From: Olsenella sp. KGMB02461
GTDB taxonomy: Bacteria > Actinomycetota > Coriobacteriia > Coriobacteriales > Atopobiaceae
Reading direction: 5' to 3'
Length of the DNA stretch: 64,000 bases
Assembly: GCF_012584445.1 (NCBI RefSeq)
Contig: NZ_JABAHI010000008.1
Span: forward strand, 1,178,001 to 1,242,000
Position 1 is the first letter of the stretch. The number at the start of each line of letters is the position of its first letter. Made by a program: the position numbers and the translations under genes. Of this stretch, positions 34,860 to 42,740 are shown piece by piece. A model generated the notes under the pieces. That model was not told the DNA's origin. It saw only the letters and a list, made by a program, of their open reading frames with translations, and ran no database searches.

Positions 34860-36170
34860 TTACGAACGACGCTCTAGCTCTTGAGCTGCGGCAACGGCTT
34901 TGACGCAGGCACAAAAGACGTCCAACGCCTCCCCTAATTCTTGAAGCGTTGGATAGCTGGGGGCTAACCGAATGTTGGAGTCACGGGGGTCATCGCCATA
35001 GGGCCAGGTAGCTCCAGCGCCAGTAAGCGTGACACCCACTTCGCGGCACAGATCCACGATGGCCTTGGCGCAGCCTTCCGGCGCCTCGAAAGAGACGAAA
35101 TAGCCGCCGCGAGGGCGCGTCCAGGCAGCGCACCCCACCTCGCCCAGCTGCCCTGCCAGCTTAGCTTCTACCAGCTGGAAGCGAGGACGCAGCACCTGGG
35201 CCATCTGAGCCATGTGCTCTTTCACGGCAGAGGCGTCTGCGAAGACGCGGGTGTGCATGAGTTGGTTGATCTTATCGGCACAGACGCGCTCGACGCCAAA
35301 GGAGCCCTTGAGGTCTTTCAGATCGTCCGGGCTGGCAGCCACGCAGGCAATGCCCGAGCCCGGGAAGGTGATCTTGGAGGTAGAGGCAAACTCGTAGACC
35401 AGGTTGGAGCCTCCCACCTCCTGGACCGCCGAGAAGATCTCCAACAGCGAGTCCTCTTCCTGGGGATAGAGGCCATGCACCACGTAGGCGTTGTCCCAAA
35501 AAATGCGAAAGTCGGGGGCTGCCGGCTTCAAGGCGGCGAAGCGGCGGACGGTCTCGTCCGAGAAGGTCACCCCGGTGGGGTTCTGGTATTTGGGGACGCA
35601 CCAGATGCCCTTGACTGCGGGGTCTTTGACCAGCTCTTCTACCTGGTCCATGTCGGGGCCGGCGGCAGTCATGGCAACCGGGACGTTTTCGAAGCCAAAG
35701 TGCTCGCTCACCGCAAAATGGCGGTCGTAGCCGGGCGAGGGGCATAAAAACTTAAGGCCTTGCTGCTGACACCAGGGAGTCTCGCCCTGGATGCCTCGCA
35801 CGAAGCCGTGAGCCAGCACGTCGAACATAAGGTTGAGCGAGGAGGAGCCAGACACGATGACCTGAGCGGGATCCACCTCTAGGATCTGCGCGAAAAGGCG
35901 GCGGGCAGAGGGCAGGCCGTCCGGCGCGCCGTAATTGGCTGCGTCCACGCCCTCGTCGGAAAGGTCGCTCGTGGAGTTCACGGCGTCCAGCAGCGGGCGG
36001 GAGAGGCCCACCTGCTCTGGCGAGGGCTTGCCGCGAGCCATGTCGAGCTTGAGGCCCAGCGATTTGAGGGCTTCTACCTCGCCGTTGAGACGCTCCACCT
36101 CACAGGCGAGATCCGCGGCGGTCATTGCGCTATAGATGCTGGTTTGAGGGGCACTCAGCACGCTGTCCAT
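34860..36170 (-). CDS. Aspartate aminotransferase, subclass Ic (Asp_aminotransf family)
   Basis: A 436-residue PLP enzyme, fold type I. LKLDMARGKPSPEQ near residue 40 and YGAPDGLPSARRLFAQIL mark the class-Ic aspartate aminotransferases best known from Corynebacterium. KYQNPTGVTFSDE and FWDNAYVVHGLY follow, and the PLP-binding lysine is in STSKITFPGSG. It exchanges aspartate and 2-oxoglutarate with oxaloacetate and glutamate. A GGAGG site precedes ATG 36170. It is monocistronic and divergent from the small gene at 36421. Confidence 0.85.
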   Translation of the reverse strand: MDSVLSAPQTSIYSAMTAADLACEVERLNGEVEALKSLGLKLDMARGKPSPEQVGLSRPLLDAVNSTSDLSDEGVDAANYGAPDGLPSARRLFAQILEVDPAQVIVSGSSSLNLMFDVLAHGFVRGIQGETPWCQQQGLKFLCPSPGYDRHFAVSEHFGFENVPVAMTAAGPDMDQVEELVKDPAVKGIWCVPKYQNPTGVTFSDETVRRFAALKPAAPDFRIFWDNAYVVHGLYPQEEDSLLEIFSAVQEVGGSNLVYEFASTSKITFPGSGIACVAASPDDLKDLKGSFGVERVCADKINQLMHTRVFADASAVKEHMAQMAQVLRPRFQLVEAKLAGQLGEVGCAAWTRPRGGYFVSFEAPEGCAKAIVDLCREVGVTLTGAGATWPYGDDPRDSNIRLAPSYPTLQELGEALDVFCACVKAVAAAQELERRS

Positions 36171-36420
36171 GAAAACCTCCCAGACTGGCGGTGGTCTTTT
36201 TAGCGCCTAGCTGCGCTTTTGTTAGTATAGCGACCCGAGCCCTGTTGCTCTGCCTCACCGCAGCGGCATTCTCTAATGAGAAATGATAAGTGACAGATGA
36301 CATACTTACTGCTGCAGCCCACAGGAGCGCTGGCGCCTCGCGTGCCGCCAGCACCATCACCCAACCCGAGTCGGCGCTCATATCGCCGCAGGCCAAGTCG
36401 GCCCCACTCAAAGGAGGCTC

Positions 36421-36678
36421 ATGGACGCACAAAACTGGGAGCAAGCTCCCGAGCACGGCGATCTCCAACGCCTGATAGACGCCCTGTTTGCGACCGAGAA
36501 ACGCGCCAACCGCCTGGATGCGCTCATACTGGCGCAGGCCCACGACCTCTCCGATGATCTCATCGAGGTAGTGGGCCTGCTTCCTCCCATGTCCATGACA
36601 CGGGTGCAATTTTGTGACCAGATCAACTCCACCTTGGCCGCCCATGGCTGGGGCAGGCGCTACGGCATCGTCTCTTAG
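36421..36678 (+). CDS. Small unidentified soluble protein
   Basis: An 85-residue protein (MDAQNWEQAPEHGDLQRLIDALFATEKRANRLDALILAQ...), mostly helical and without membrane segments. It has a near-perfect AAAGGAGG ribosome binding site 3 nt before the ATG, which makes it a real gene despite its size. Its stop overlaps the convergent nhaA stop by 4 nt. I recognise no family. Confidence 0.6.
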   Translation: MDAQNWEQAPEHGDLQRLIDALFATEKRANRLDALILAQAHDLSDDLIEVVGLLPPMSMTRVQFCDQINSTLAAHGWGRRYGIVS

Positions 36679-38069
36679 TCTTGTGAGTCGCCAGAGCCTG
36701 CAGTCGCCTTCTTCCCGGTGAGGAGGATGTAGAGGCAGCCGATGGTGGCAGCGATCACCGAGCCGCAGAGGATGGCGAACTTGGCGGCCAGGATCTCGGC
36801 GGGATTGGTGAAGGCCAAGCCGGCGATAAGGATGGACATGGTGAAGCCCAGGCCGCCCATGAGACCTACGCCGATGATCTGGTGCCAGTCGACGCCGGAG
36901 GGCAGCTTGGCGAAGCCGATCTTCACCAGCAGCACGGTCACAGCCACGATGCCGATGGGCTTGCCCAAGATGGAGCCGCACATGGTGCCCAGGGTAACCG
37001 GGTCTGCAAAGACCGAGGCCACATCGGCGCCCACCAGGCGCACTTGGGCGTTCACGAAGGCAAAGATGGGCAGGATGACGAAGTTCACCGGCACCGAGAT
37101 GGCGCGCTCGGTACGCTCCAGCGGCGGCGTCACCTGGTGCATGATGCGCTCCACGGTGGCCGAGGTGGCCATGAACTCATGCTGGCCCAAGATGTGCATG
37201 TTGTCGTCGTAGATGTCGTCCAGCCTATCTGCTTTCTTCTTGAGCCAGGGGCGCAGGGCGGCCAGCGAGATGTCAGACTTGGCAGGCAAGAAGAGCGCCA
37301 GAAGGACGCCAGCCAGAGTGGCGTGGATGCCGCTGTTAAACATGCAGAACCACAAAAGCAGGCCCACGATCATGTAGTGGCGCACACGAAACACCTTGAG
37401 GTAGTTGAAGACCGCCAGGATGAGCAGGCAGCCAGCCGAGGCGGCCAGCCATGCCAGCGAAGGCGTATGGCCGTAGAACAGGGCGATGACGATGATGGCC
37501 AGGATGTCGTCCGCGATGGCCAGGGTGGAGAAGAACACCTTGGTTGCCGGGGCGACGCGGTCGCCCAAAAGCGACATCACGCCCAGGGCAAAGGCGATGT
37601 CGGTGGCCATGGGGATGGCCCAACCCGAGGCATTGGAGCCCGAGGAGTTAAAAAGCAGATAGATGGCCGCGGGCACCACCACGCCGCCTACCGCGGCCAG
37701 CATGGGAAGGGCCGCCTGGCGAGGCTTGCGCAGCTCGCCCACGGTGACCTCGTACTTGAGCTCAATGCCCACCAGTAAGAAGAAGATGGCCATAAGGAAG
37801 TCGTTGACAAAGGCTTCGATGGAAATGGATCCCACTAGCGGCCCGATGCCCAGCGTGAGCGGCTCCATCAAAAAGTGATGGACCTCCTCGTAGGCGTCGC
37901 TGTTGGCCACGATGACCGCCAGCAACGCGGCGCCCACCATGACCGCCGCGGCGATGGTGCCGTTGGAGGTGATCTTAGTGAGCTTCTTTTGGCGGCGCCG
38001 GCGCTCGAGCACCTGAGGCACCGCGATGATGGACTCGCTCTTGGGCGAGCTCTGAGGCGTATCAGACAT
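36675..38069 (-). CDS. nhaA: Na+/H+ antiporter NhaA
   Basis: A 464-residue, roughly twelve-helix antiporter that expels sodium in exchange for protons. The TDIAFALGVMSLLGDRV helix and the LAIADDILAIIVIALFYG helix carry the aspartates equivalent to Asp133 and the Asp163/Asp164 pair of E. coli NhaA; VGIELKYEVTVGELR is also conserved. Compared with E. coli (388 residues) it has a charged N-terminal extension of about 45 residues (LERRRRQKKLTK) and a longer central loop. The start at 38069 has GAGAGGAG upstream. Confidence 0.95.
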   Translation of the reverse strand: MSDTPQSSPKSESIIAVPQVLERRRRQKKLTKITSNGTIAAAVMVGAALLAVIVANSDAYEEVHHFLMEPLTLGIGPLVGSISIEAFVNDFLMAIFFLLVGIELKYEVTVGELRKPRQAALPMLAAVGGVVVPAAIYLLFNSSGSNASGWAIPMATDIAFALGVMSLLGDRVAPATKVFFSTLAIADDILAIIVIALFYGHTPSLAWLAASAGCLLILAVFNYLKVFRVRHYMIVGLLLWFCMFNSGIHATLAGVLLALFLPAKSDISLAALRPWLKKKADRLDDIYDDNMHILGQHEFMATSATVERIMHQVTPPLERTERAISVPVNFVILPIFAFVNAQVRLVGADVASVFADPVTLGTMCGSILGKPIGIVAVTVLLVKIGFAKLPSGVDWHQIIGVGLMGGLGFTMSILIAGLAFTNPAEILAAKFAILCGSVIAATIGCLYILLTGKKATAGSGDSQD

Positions 38070-38485
38070 GGATGCAAAACTCCTCTCAGGCGCAGAAGGC
38101 CTGTCTAGCTGGTAGAACGCAGGGACCACCCCACAGGCATGGCCTTTGGGGCCTGACGGCGGTCCGGACCTGACGGCGGTCCGAAATTCTCAGTTTGTCA
38201 TCAGGCTCGCGCCCAAAGGGGCTCTTGCGCCCTGAAGCAGAGAAACCCCACGAGTAGGCCCGTGGCGCCGCCGTGGATTTGAGGGCGGAAGGCTGGATTT
38301 GAAGCCGTAAGGCCATACCGCTTGGCATTGGATTCCTGAGGGTAGATACCCTAGAATTCACAGGTTGGCTCAGTGCGTCGGCATTGCCTGAGACTGCCGC
38401 CAGCCAGCGCCGCGCTGGCAAAACCCGGGCTGCATCGCTGCAGTTGGGGTATCAAAGATTCGCTTTCATCCGCGAGGGAAAAGGG
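38070..38485. other. Intergenic region with a 15-bp direct repeat, between nhaA and degV
   Basis: No gene seen. CCTGACGGCGGTCCG occurs twice (38152-38166 and 38169-38183), separated by 2 bp; GGATTTGA and GGCTGGATTTGAAG repeat near 38275-38300. Both divergent promoters must lie here. The repeats may be regulatory sites or slippage products. Confidence 0.5.
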
Positions 38486-39388
38486 ATGCACCCTATGAAT
38501 TCGCAAAAGATCGCCGTTATCACCGACTCCGGCACCAACGTGCCTCCGGCATTTGCCCAGGAGCACGACATCCGCATCGTGCCGCTGCTTATCAACTACA
38601 CCGACGGCACCTACCGCTCAGAGATAGACATCACCGGCCAGCAGGTCATCGACCGCCTGTCTTCCGAGGTTCCCACCACGTCGCTTCCCAGCCCCTCCTC
38701 CATTCGCGAGGTGCTGGAACAGGCCAAGGCGGACGGCTATGAGAAAGCAGTGATCGTCACTATCTCCTCAGGGCTTTCGGCCACCAACCAGACGGCGCAC
38801 CTAGTCGCCAGCCAGATGGAGGACTTCCCAGTGGAAGTGGTGGACACCCTCTCCATCGGCATCGCCGCCGGCCTCACGGTGATGGATGCCTCCCTGATGA
38901 TCGAGGCGGGCGTGCCCTTTGAGGAGCTGCCCGGCAGGCTCAATGCGCTGGCAGCCCAGACGTTGGTGCTCTTCTCGGTAGACGACCTCACCTACCTGCG
39001 CAAAGGCGGCCGCATCTCCGAGGCCACCTATCGGTTGGGCTCCGCCTTGAACATCAAGCCCATCTTTGACTGCGACGACGAGGGCCATTACCGCACTGTC
39101 AAGAAGTGCCGCGGCCGCGACAAGGCGCTCAAGGCCACTATCAACCTCATCGCCGAGCGCGCCAAAGAATATGAGCAGGTAGTGCTGGCCGCCGCCGTCG
39201 CAGTGCATGACGCCACCAACGACGCCGCCCTGCACGCGCTGGAGGAGAGGGTCACCAACGCCGTGGGGCTCATCTCCACCTCCATCTCCCCCGACCTGCT
39301 GGTGCACACCGGCCCGTCGCTTTTAGGCATGGCCGTGCAGCCCGCCATCCCCGAGATGGCTGCGGCAGCCGCCGCCCTGGAGGGCTAG
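38486..39388 (+). CDS. DegV-family fatty-acid-binding protein
   Basis: A 300-residue DegV protein. These bind a fatty acid and, with FakA, supply host or medium fatty acids for phosphorylation; this particular paralogue's role is inferred from family. IAVITDSGTNVPPAFAQEHDI is the N-terminal hallmark, TTSLPSPSSIREVLEQ is the acid-binding loop, and RKGGRISEATYRLGSALNIKPIF is the C-terminal signature. ATG 38486 follows GAGGGAAAAGGG; ATG 38495 three codons later is an equally possible start. A strong terminator follows. Confidence 0.88.
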   Translation: MHPMNSQKIAVITDSGTNVPPAFAQEHDIRIVPLLINYTDGTYRSEIDITGQQVIDRLSSEVPTTSLPSPSSIREVLEQAKADGYEKAVIVTISSGLSATNQTAHLVASQMEDFPVEVVDTLSIGIAAGLTVMDASLMIEAGVPFEELPGRLNALAAQTLVLFSVDDLTYLRKGGRISEATYRLGSALNIKPIFDCDDEGHYRTVKKCRGRDKALKATINLIAERAKEYEQVVLAAAVAVHDATNDAALHALEERVTNAVGLISTSISPDLLVHTGPSLLGMAVQPAIPEMAAAAAALEG

Positions 39389-39441
39389 CGCAAACGCTGC
39401 GGGCAACCCACTTATGATGTGCAGGCCCACTTATTACGTAC

Positions 39442-39480
39442 GGGCGGCTGGATGACGAGGGTTTTCCAGCCGCCCTTTTT
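39442..39480 (+). terminator. Terminator after degV
   Basis: An 11-bp perfect stem GGGCGGCTGGA / TCCAGCCGCCC with a 12-nt loop, followed by five Ts. It lies 54 nt past the degV stop. Confidence 0.9.
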
Positions 39481-39503
39481 CATGTAGAGCAAAGCGCGGC
39501 TTT

Positions 39504-40415
39504 CTATCCCTTGATGCCAAGTGCATCCATAAGGGCAGCCACCGAATCTTGACCGTCGAGACAGGTGTCGATCAGGTAGCCTGGCTCCGACTCCCACTGA
39601 GCAAGACCGCGATAGTAGAACGCTTTCTTTGAGTCCTCGATAAGAAACGGCACATGGCCGTGGCGCAGACACTCCTTGAAAGCTACGAGTCTACCCACGC
39701 GGCCATTGCCGTCCTGGAACGGGTGGATGCACTCGAACTCCTGGTGAAATCTCACTATGTCGGTAAATGAAACCTCGTCTTGGGCCTCGTATCCCGTTAT
39801 CAGTCGGCACATTTCGCGGGGAACATCTCTAGGATCGCAGGTCGTGCGCCCTCCCACCACATTGGGACGCGTCTTGTAGTCTCCCACCGCGAACCAGCCA
39901 GGGCGCGAGTCATGAGTGCCCCATTTCAAAATATGGTGCAGCTGCTTCACAAGGTCTTCCGTAAGCGGTTCTTCCGCCTTGTCGATACAAAAATCGATTG
40001 CCCTAAAATGGCCCACCGTCTCTAGGACGTCGTCCACAGGTACGCCGCCAGCCGCATCTATCGTACGGGTCTCGAAGATCATTCTGGTCTGATCCTCGGT
40101 AAGCCGACTCCCCTCGATGTGGTTCGAGTTGAAAGTCATTCTCACCTGGAGCTCGTGGTAGATACCGCCGGAGATGTGGGCCTCCTTCTCGTCTCGCAAG
40201 GCTTGAAGAAGCGCGTTGTCCGAGATGGTCCTGCAGAGGTCATCAGCCCGACATCCTAGATAGGCGGCCATACGATTGATGACGCGACCTGAGACCGACT
40301 CTCCTCGGCCAATCTTGGCCATGGTTCTGGAGGATATGCCAAGAAGCTTGGCGAAGGCGGTTCTCGAAAGGCCACGCTCACCAAGCCTTTGGGACAGACC
40401 TGTATAGTCGACCAT
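39504..40415 (-). CDS. HTH-Fic protein (AMPylase/nucleotidyltransferase, class II)
   Basis: A 303-residue protein. Residues 5-60 are a Cro/CI-type helix-turn-helix (LSRTAFAKLLGISSRTMAKIG). The Fic domain carries the complete active-site loop HPFQDGNGRVGR at 231-242, so it should transfer a nucleotide monophosphate to protein hydroxyls. An upstream inhibitory helix SNHIEG (Ser97...Glu101) marks class II, whose glutamate blocks productive ATP binding until displaced. The start at 40415 has GGAGG upstream. The HTH and the repeated CTTTACTT sites just upstream suggest autoregulation. No separate antitoxin gene is intact. Confidence 0.85.
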   Translation of the reverse strand: MVDYTGLSQRLGERGLSRTAFAKLLGISSRTMAKIGRGESVSGRVINRMAAYLGCRADDLCRTISDNALLQALRDEKEAHISGGIYHELQVRMTFNSNHIEGSRLTEDQTRMIFETRTIDAAGGVPVDDVLETVGHFRAIDFCIDKAEEPLTEDLVKQLHHILKWGTHDSRPGWFAVGDYKTRPNVVGGRTTCDPRDVPREMCRLITGYEAQDEVSFTDIVRFHQEFECIHPFQDGNGRVGRLVAFKECLRHGHVPFLIEDSKKAFYYRGLAQWESEPGYLIDTCLDGQDSVAALMDALGIKG

Positions 40416-40429
40416 TGCGAACCTCCATG

Positions 40430-40498
40430 CTTTACTTTTCGCCCGCATCTTGGCGAAAATACTTTACTTTTAGGAGTAATTTTAGCTTATAAGTAAAG
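40430..40498. promoter_or_regulatory. Triple CTTTACTT sites upstream of the HTH-Fic gene
   Basis: CTTTACTTTT occurs at 40430-40439 and 40462-40471, and inverted as AAGTAAAG at 40491-40498. The spacing between first bases of the direct copies is 32 bp, about three helical turns, and the array lies within 85 bp of the start codon. It fits binding sites for the Fic protein's own HTH. Confidence 0.5.
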
Positions 40499-40600
40499 CA
40501 CTCGACCCTATCGATGAAGGGCCACAGCACCGTCTGGTGATAACCGAAATTTATAACTAGTTGTTTCGGTTAGCGCCAGCGCAAGCGAAAGCACAGCAGA

Positions 40601-40783
40601 TTATCTCGCCCTGTACACCAGCACTTTTACCTGATCGCAGATAGTACGATCGGCCAGTTTCAGGTCGTAATCCATCTGCAAATTCAACCAGAACTCCGCC
40701 GAAACGCTGAGCGCTCGATCCAGCAACAATGTATACTCGAGGTCAATAGCACGAGTCCCGTCGATGATCTCAGCGACATTCCC
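40601..40783 (-). pseudogene. HigA/VapI-family antitoxin remnant (3' part only)
   Basis: Read on the minus strand, this stretch encodes about 60 residues: GNVAEIIDGTRAI, then a helix, then SAEFWLNLQMDYDLKLADRT and a TAA at 40603-40601. This is the C-terminal half of HigA-type antitoxins, whose SPEFWLNLQxxYDL motif is distinctive. The frame cannot extend upstream because the sequence runs straight into the stop codon of the YejK-like gene (the two meet at 40783), so the N-terminal half, including most of the HTH, and any HigB toxin gene are missing. It is a deletion scar, and composition is more AT-rich than the neighbours. Confidence 0.7.
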
Positions 40784-41841
40784 TAGCGGTTCTCGATGGC
40801 AGAGACGTTCTTGATGGCGATGGAGATGGTGCCGTCCAGGTTGCTGGTGAACTCCAGAAAGTCCGGGTTCTTGCCAAACTCCGCCGGAAAGGTGATGTCG
40901 ACTCCGGTGTCGGTGCGAATGTGATGCTTGGCCGCCACCCGGCGCGCCACCTTGGGCTCCACCTTAAGCTGCGCGGGCAGGTCGCGGTCGGCGGCCTCCT
41001 CCACAAAGCGGTCGTGGGCCTGCGGAGATCCCGAGAAAACCTCCCGTGCCAGCTGCTCTGGCACCAGAACCTCGTCGTCCTCTGCGTTCTCGGACACGTA
41101 GGCCTTGGCGGCGGCCACCGCTGCAGCCGAGTTGGCGCCAAACTCGTCTGCCACCTCGCCCACCAGCTCGGTCACCGCCTCCACGCACTCCTTGCTGGAA
41201 GCCTCCGAGGTGCACTGCAGCAACCCCTCGGGCAACAGCTGGATGGACTGCCCCGCAATCACCCTCGGCACGTCGCAAAAGCGCACCTCGCCAGTGGCAG
41301 CCACCACGGCAAAGGAGCTCACCTTCTGGCCTGGATTGGGCAGGATGGCGTGATGGCGCGCGATGGAAGCCACCTGATGCCCCAGCGCGTCCATCCCCAC
41401 TTCGCACATGTAGGCGTCACGGCTCTCCAGTACCACAATGGCCAGGTACCTGGGAGCTTGCGCCTCATACATCATCTCGACGTCTTCATCGCTCAAATCA
41501 TTGAGCGTCTTGTCAACGTTGCCCTCGAAGTCGATGACCAGCACGTCGGTCGAGGGCGTGTGCTCCTGCTTGCCCAGCTCGTCCAAGAGGTAGTGGGCTA
41601 TCTCTGCCGAGAAAGGCGCCAACTCCTGCTGCCCGCGAAAGTAAGCCTCGACACTCTCTTTGAAGGCGCTTTCCGGCAAGAAGGCGCCACGACGCGCATC
41701 CAGATTGGAGAGCGACCGACGCGCCTGGGAAGTCACGTAGCGCTTGATCTCGGCCTGGGACAGGTCCATAGGGGCTTCCGAGAAGACCGTGACGCAGGAG
41801 CCTGCAGCATAACTGTGGAGAATGGCTTGATTGACGCGCAT
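40783..41841 (-). CDS. Nucleoid-associated protein, YejK/NdpA family
   Basis: A 352-residue member of the 37-kDa nucleoid-associated family. The N terminus VNQAILHSYAAGSCVTVFSEAPMDLS is followed by a charged helical central part and the C-terminal FPAEFGKNPDFLEFTSNLDGTISIAIKNV that defines the family. Such proteins copurify with the nucleoid; their biochemical role is not settled. ATG 41841 has AAAGGAA upstream. Its stop codon forms the junction with the HigA remnant, so the last codons may have been affected by the rearrangement. Confidence 0.85.
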   Translation of the reverse strand: MRVNQAILHSYAAGSCVTVFSEAPMDLSQAEIKRYVTSQARRSLSNLDARRGAFLPESAFKESVEAYFRGQQELAPFSAEIAHYLLDELGKQEHTPSTDVLVIDFEGNVDKTLNDLSDEDVEMMYEAQAPRYLAIVVLESRDAYMCEVGMDALGHQVASIARHHAILPNPGQKVSSFAVVAATGEVRFCDVPRVIAGQSIQLLPEGLLQCTSEASSKECVEAVTELVGEVADEFGANSAAAVAAAKAYVSENAEDDEVLVPEQLAREVFSGSPQAHDRFVEEAADRDLPAQLKVEPKVARRVAAKHHIRTDTGVDITFPAEFGKNPDFLEFTSNLDGTISIAIKNVSAIENR

Positions 41842-41975
41842 GAAGTTCCTTTCTGGAAGCGTGGGAAAAGTCGGCGGCTTAGAGAGCGCACGCAGCGCAA
41901 AAGAGCAGGCAGCATGGAAGCCAAGAGGCAACGCTGGGGCCCCAATGGTCCCAGCGCGCGGCGCAGCGACCCCTA

Positions 41976-42737
41976 TTAGGCCAAGGGCTCGAAGCCCTCC
42001 AAAGACCGCACCACGGTGTCGATGGCAGACTCAAAGGTGGTGCCCGGCCGCACGTTGAAGAGCAGAGTGGCCTTAGTGCCTGCGGACCCAGTGCCCGTGC
42101 AGACTATCCGTGTGGCGTTGGCAGGATCAGCCACGGGGCCTAAGGCCTTGTCGGCACGGGCGATGACCTCCTGGCAGGCCTGCTCCAGATCGCAGCCAGG
42201 CTTGAAGGTCACGTCCAGGGTGGCCTGGCTGGCCAGCTGCGAGGTGAGTCGGGTGAGCGATGAGGAGTTGAGCTGGGAATTGGGCACCACCACGGTGTTG
42301 CCCACTCGGTCGCGGACGGTGGTGTCGCGCCAGTTGACGTCCACCACCTCGCCGGTGATGCCGTTGACGGTGATGTAGTCGCCCGGCTGCACCACCTTGG
42401 AGGCCATGAGGGTAAGGCCGCCCACCAGGTTGGAGATGGTGGTTTGCAGGCCCAGCGACACGGCAATGGAGGCGGCGCCCAGCGAGGCGATGAAGGCGTT
42501 GGGCGAGATGTCGAAGACCGGCTTCAAGATGCAGAGGCCGGCCACCAGCCACACGCTGCCGCGGACGATGTTCACGAAGATGGAAGCATCGGGGATGTTG
42601 GTCTTGGCCAGGGCGTCACGCAGGATACGAGTGAGCACCCGCTGGACCCCGTAGGCGATAGCGGCGGCGATTGCGAGAATGATGAGCTTGCCAGTAAGGT
42701 TTCCCAGATGGTCCACGATAAACTGCGCAGGATTCAT
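41976..42737 (-). CDS. mscS: Small-conductance mechanosensitive channel (MscS family)
   Basis: A 253-residue channel that opens under membrane tension. Three membrane helices end in the pore helix (ASLGAASIAVSLGLQTTISNLVGG, Ala/Gly-ridged), followed by the beta domain (VQPGDYITVNGITGEVVDVNWRDTTVRDRVGNTVVVPNSQL). Length is close to that of E. coli MscS (286). It starts 3 nt after the pcrA stop on the same strand. Confidence 0.92.
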   Translation of the reverse strand: MNPAQFIVDHLGNLTGKLIILAIAAAIAYGVQRVLTRILRDALAKTNIPDASIFVNIVRGSVWLVAGLCILKPVFDISPNAFIASLGAASIAVSLGLQTTISNLVGGLTLMASKVVQPGDYITVNGITGEVVDVNWRDTTVRDRVGNTVVVPNSQLNSSSLTRLTSQLASQATLDVTFKPGCDLEQACQEVIARADKALGPVADPANATRIVCTGTGSAGTKATLLFNVRPGTTFESAIDTVVRSLEGFEPLA

Positions 42738-42740
42738 GGG

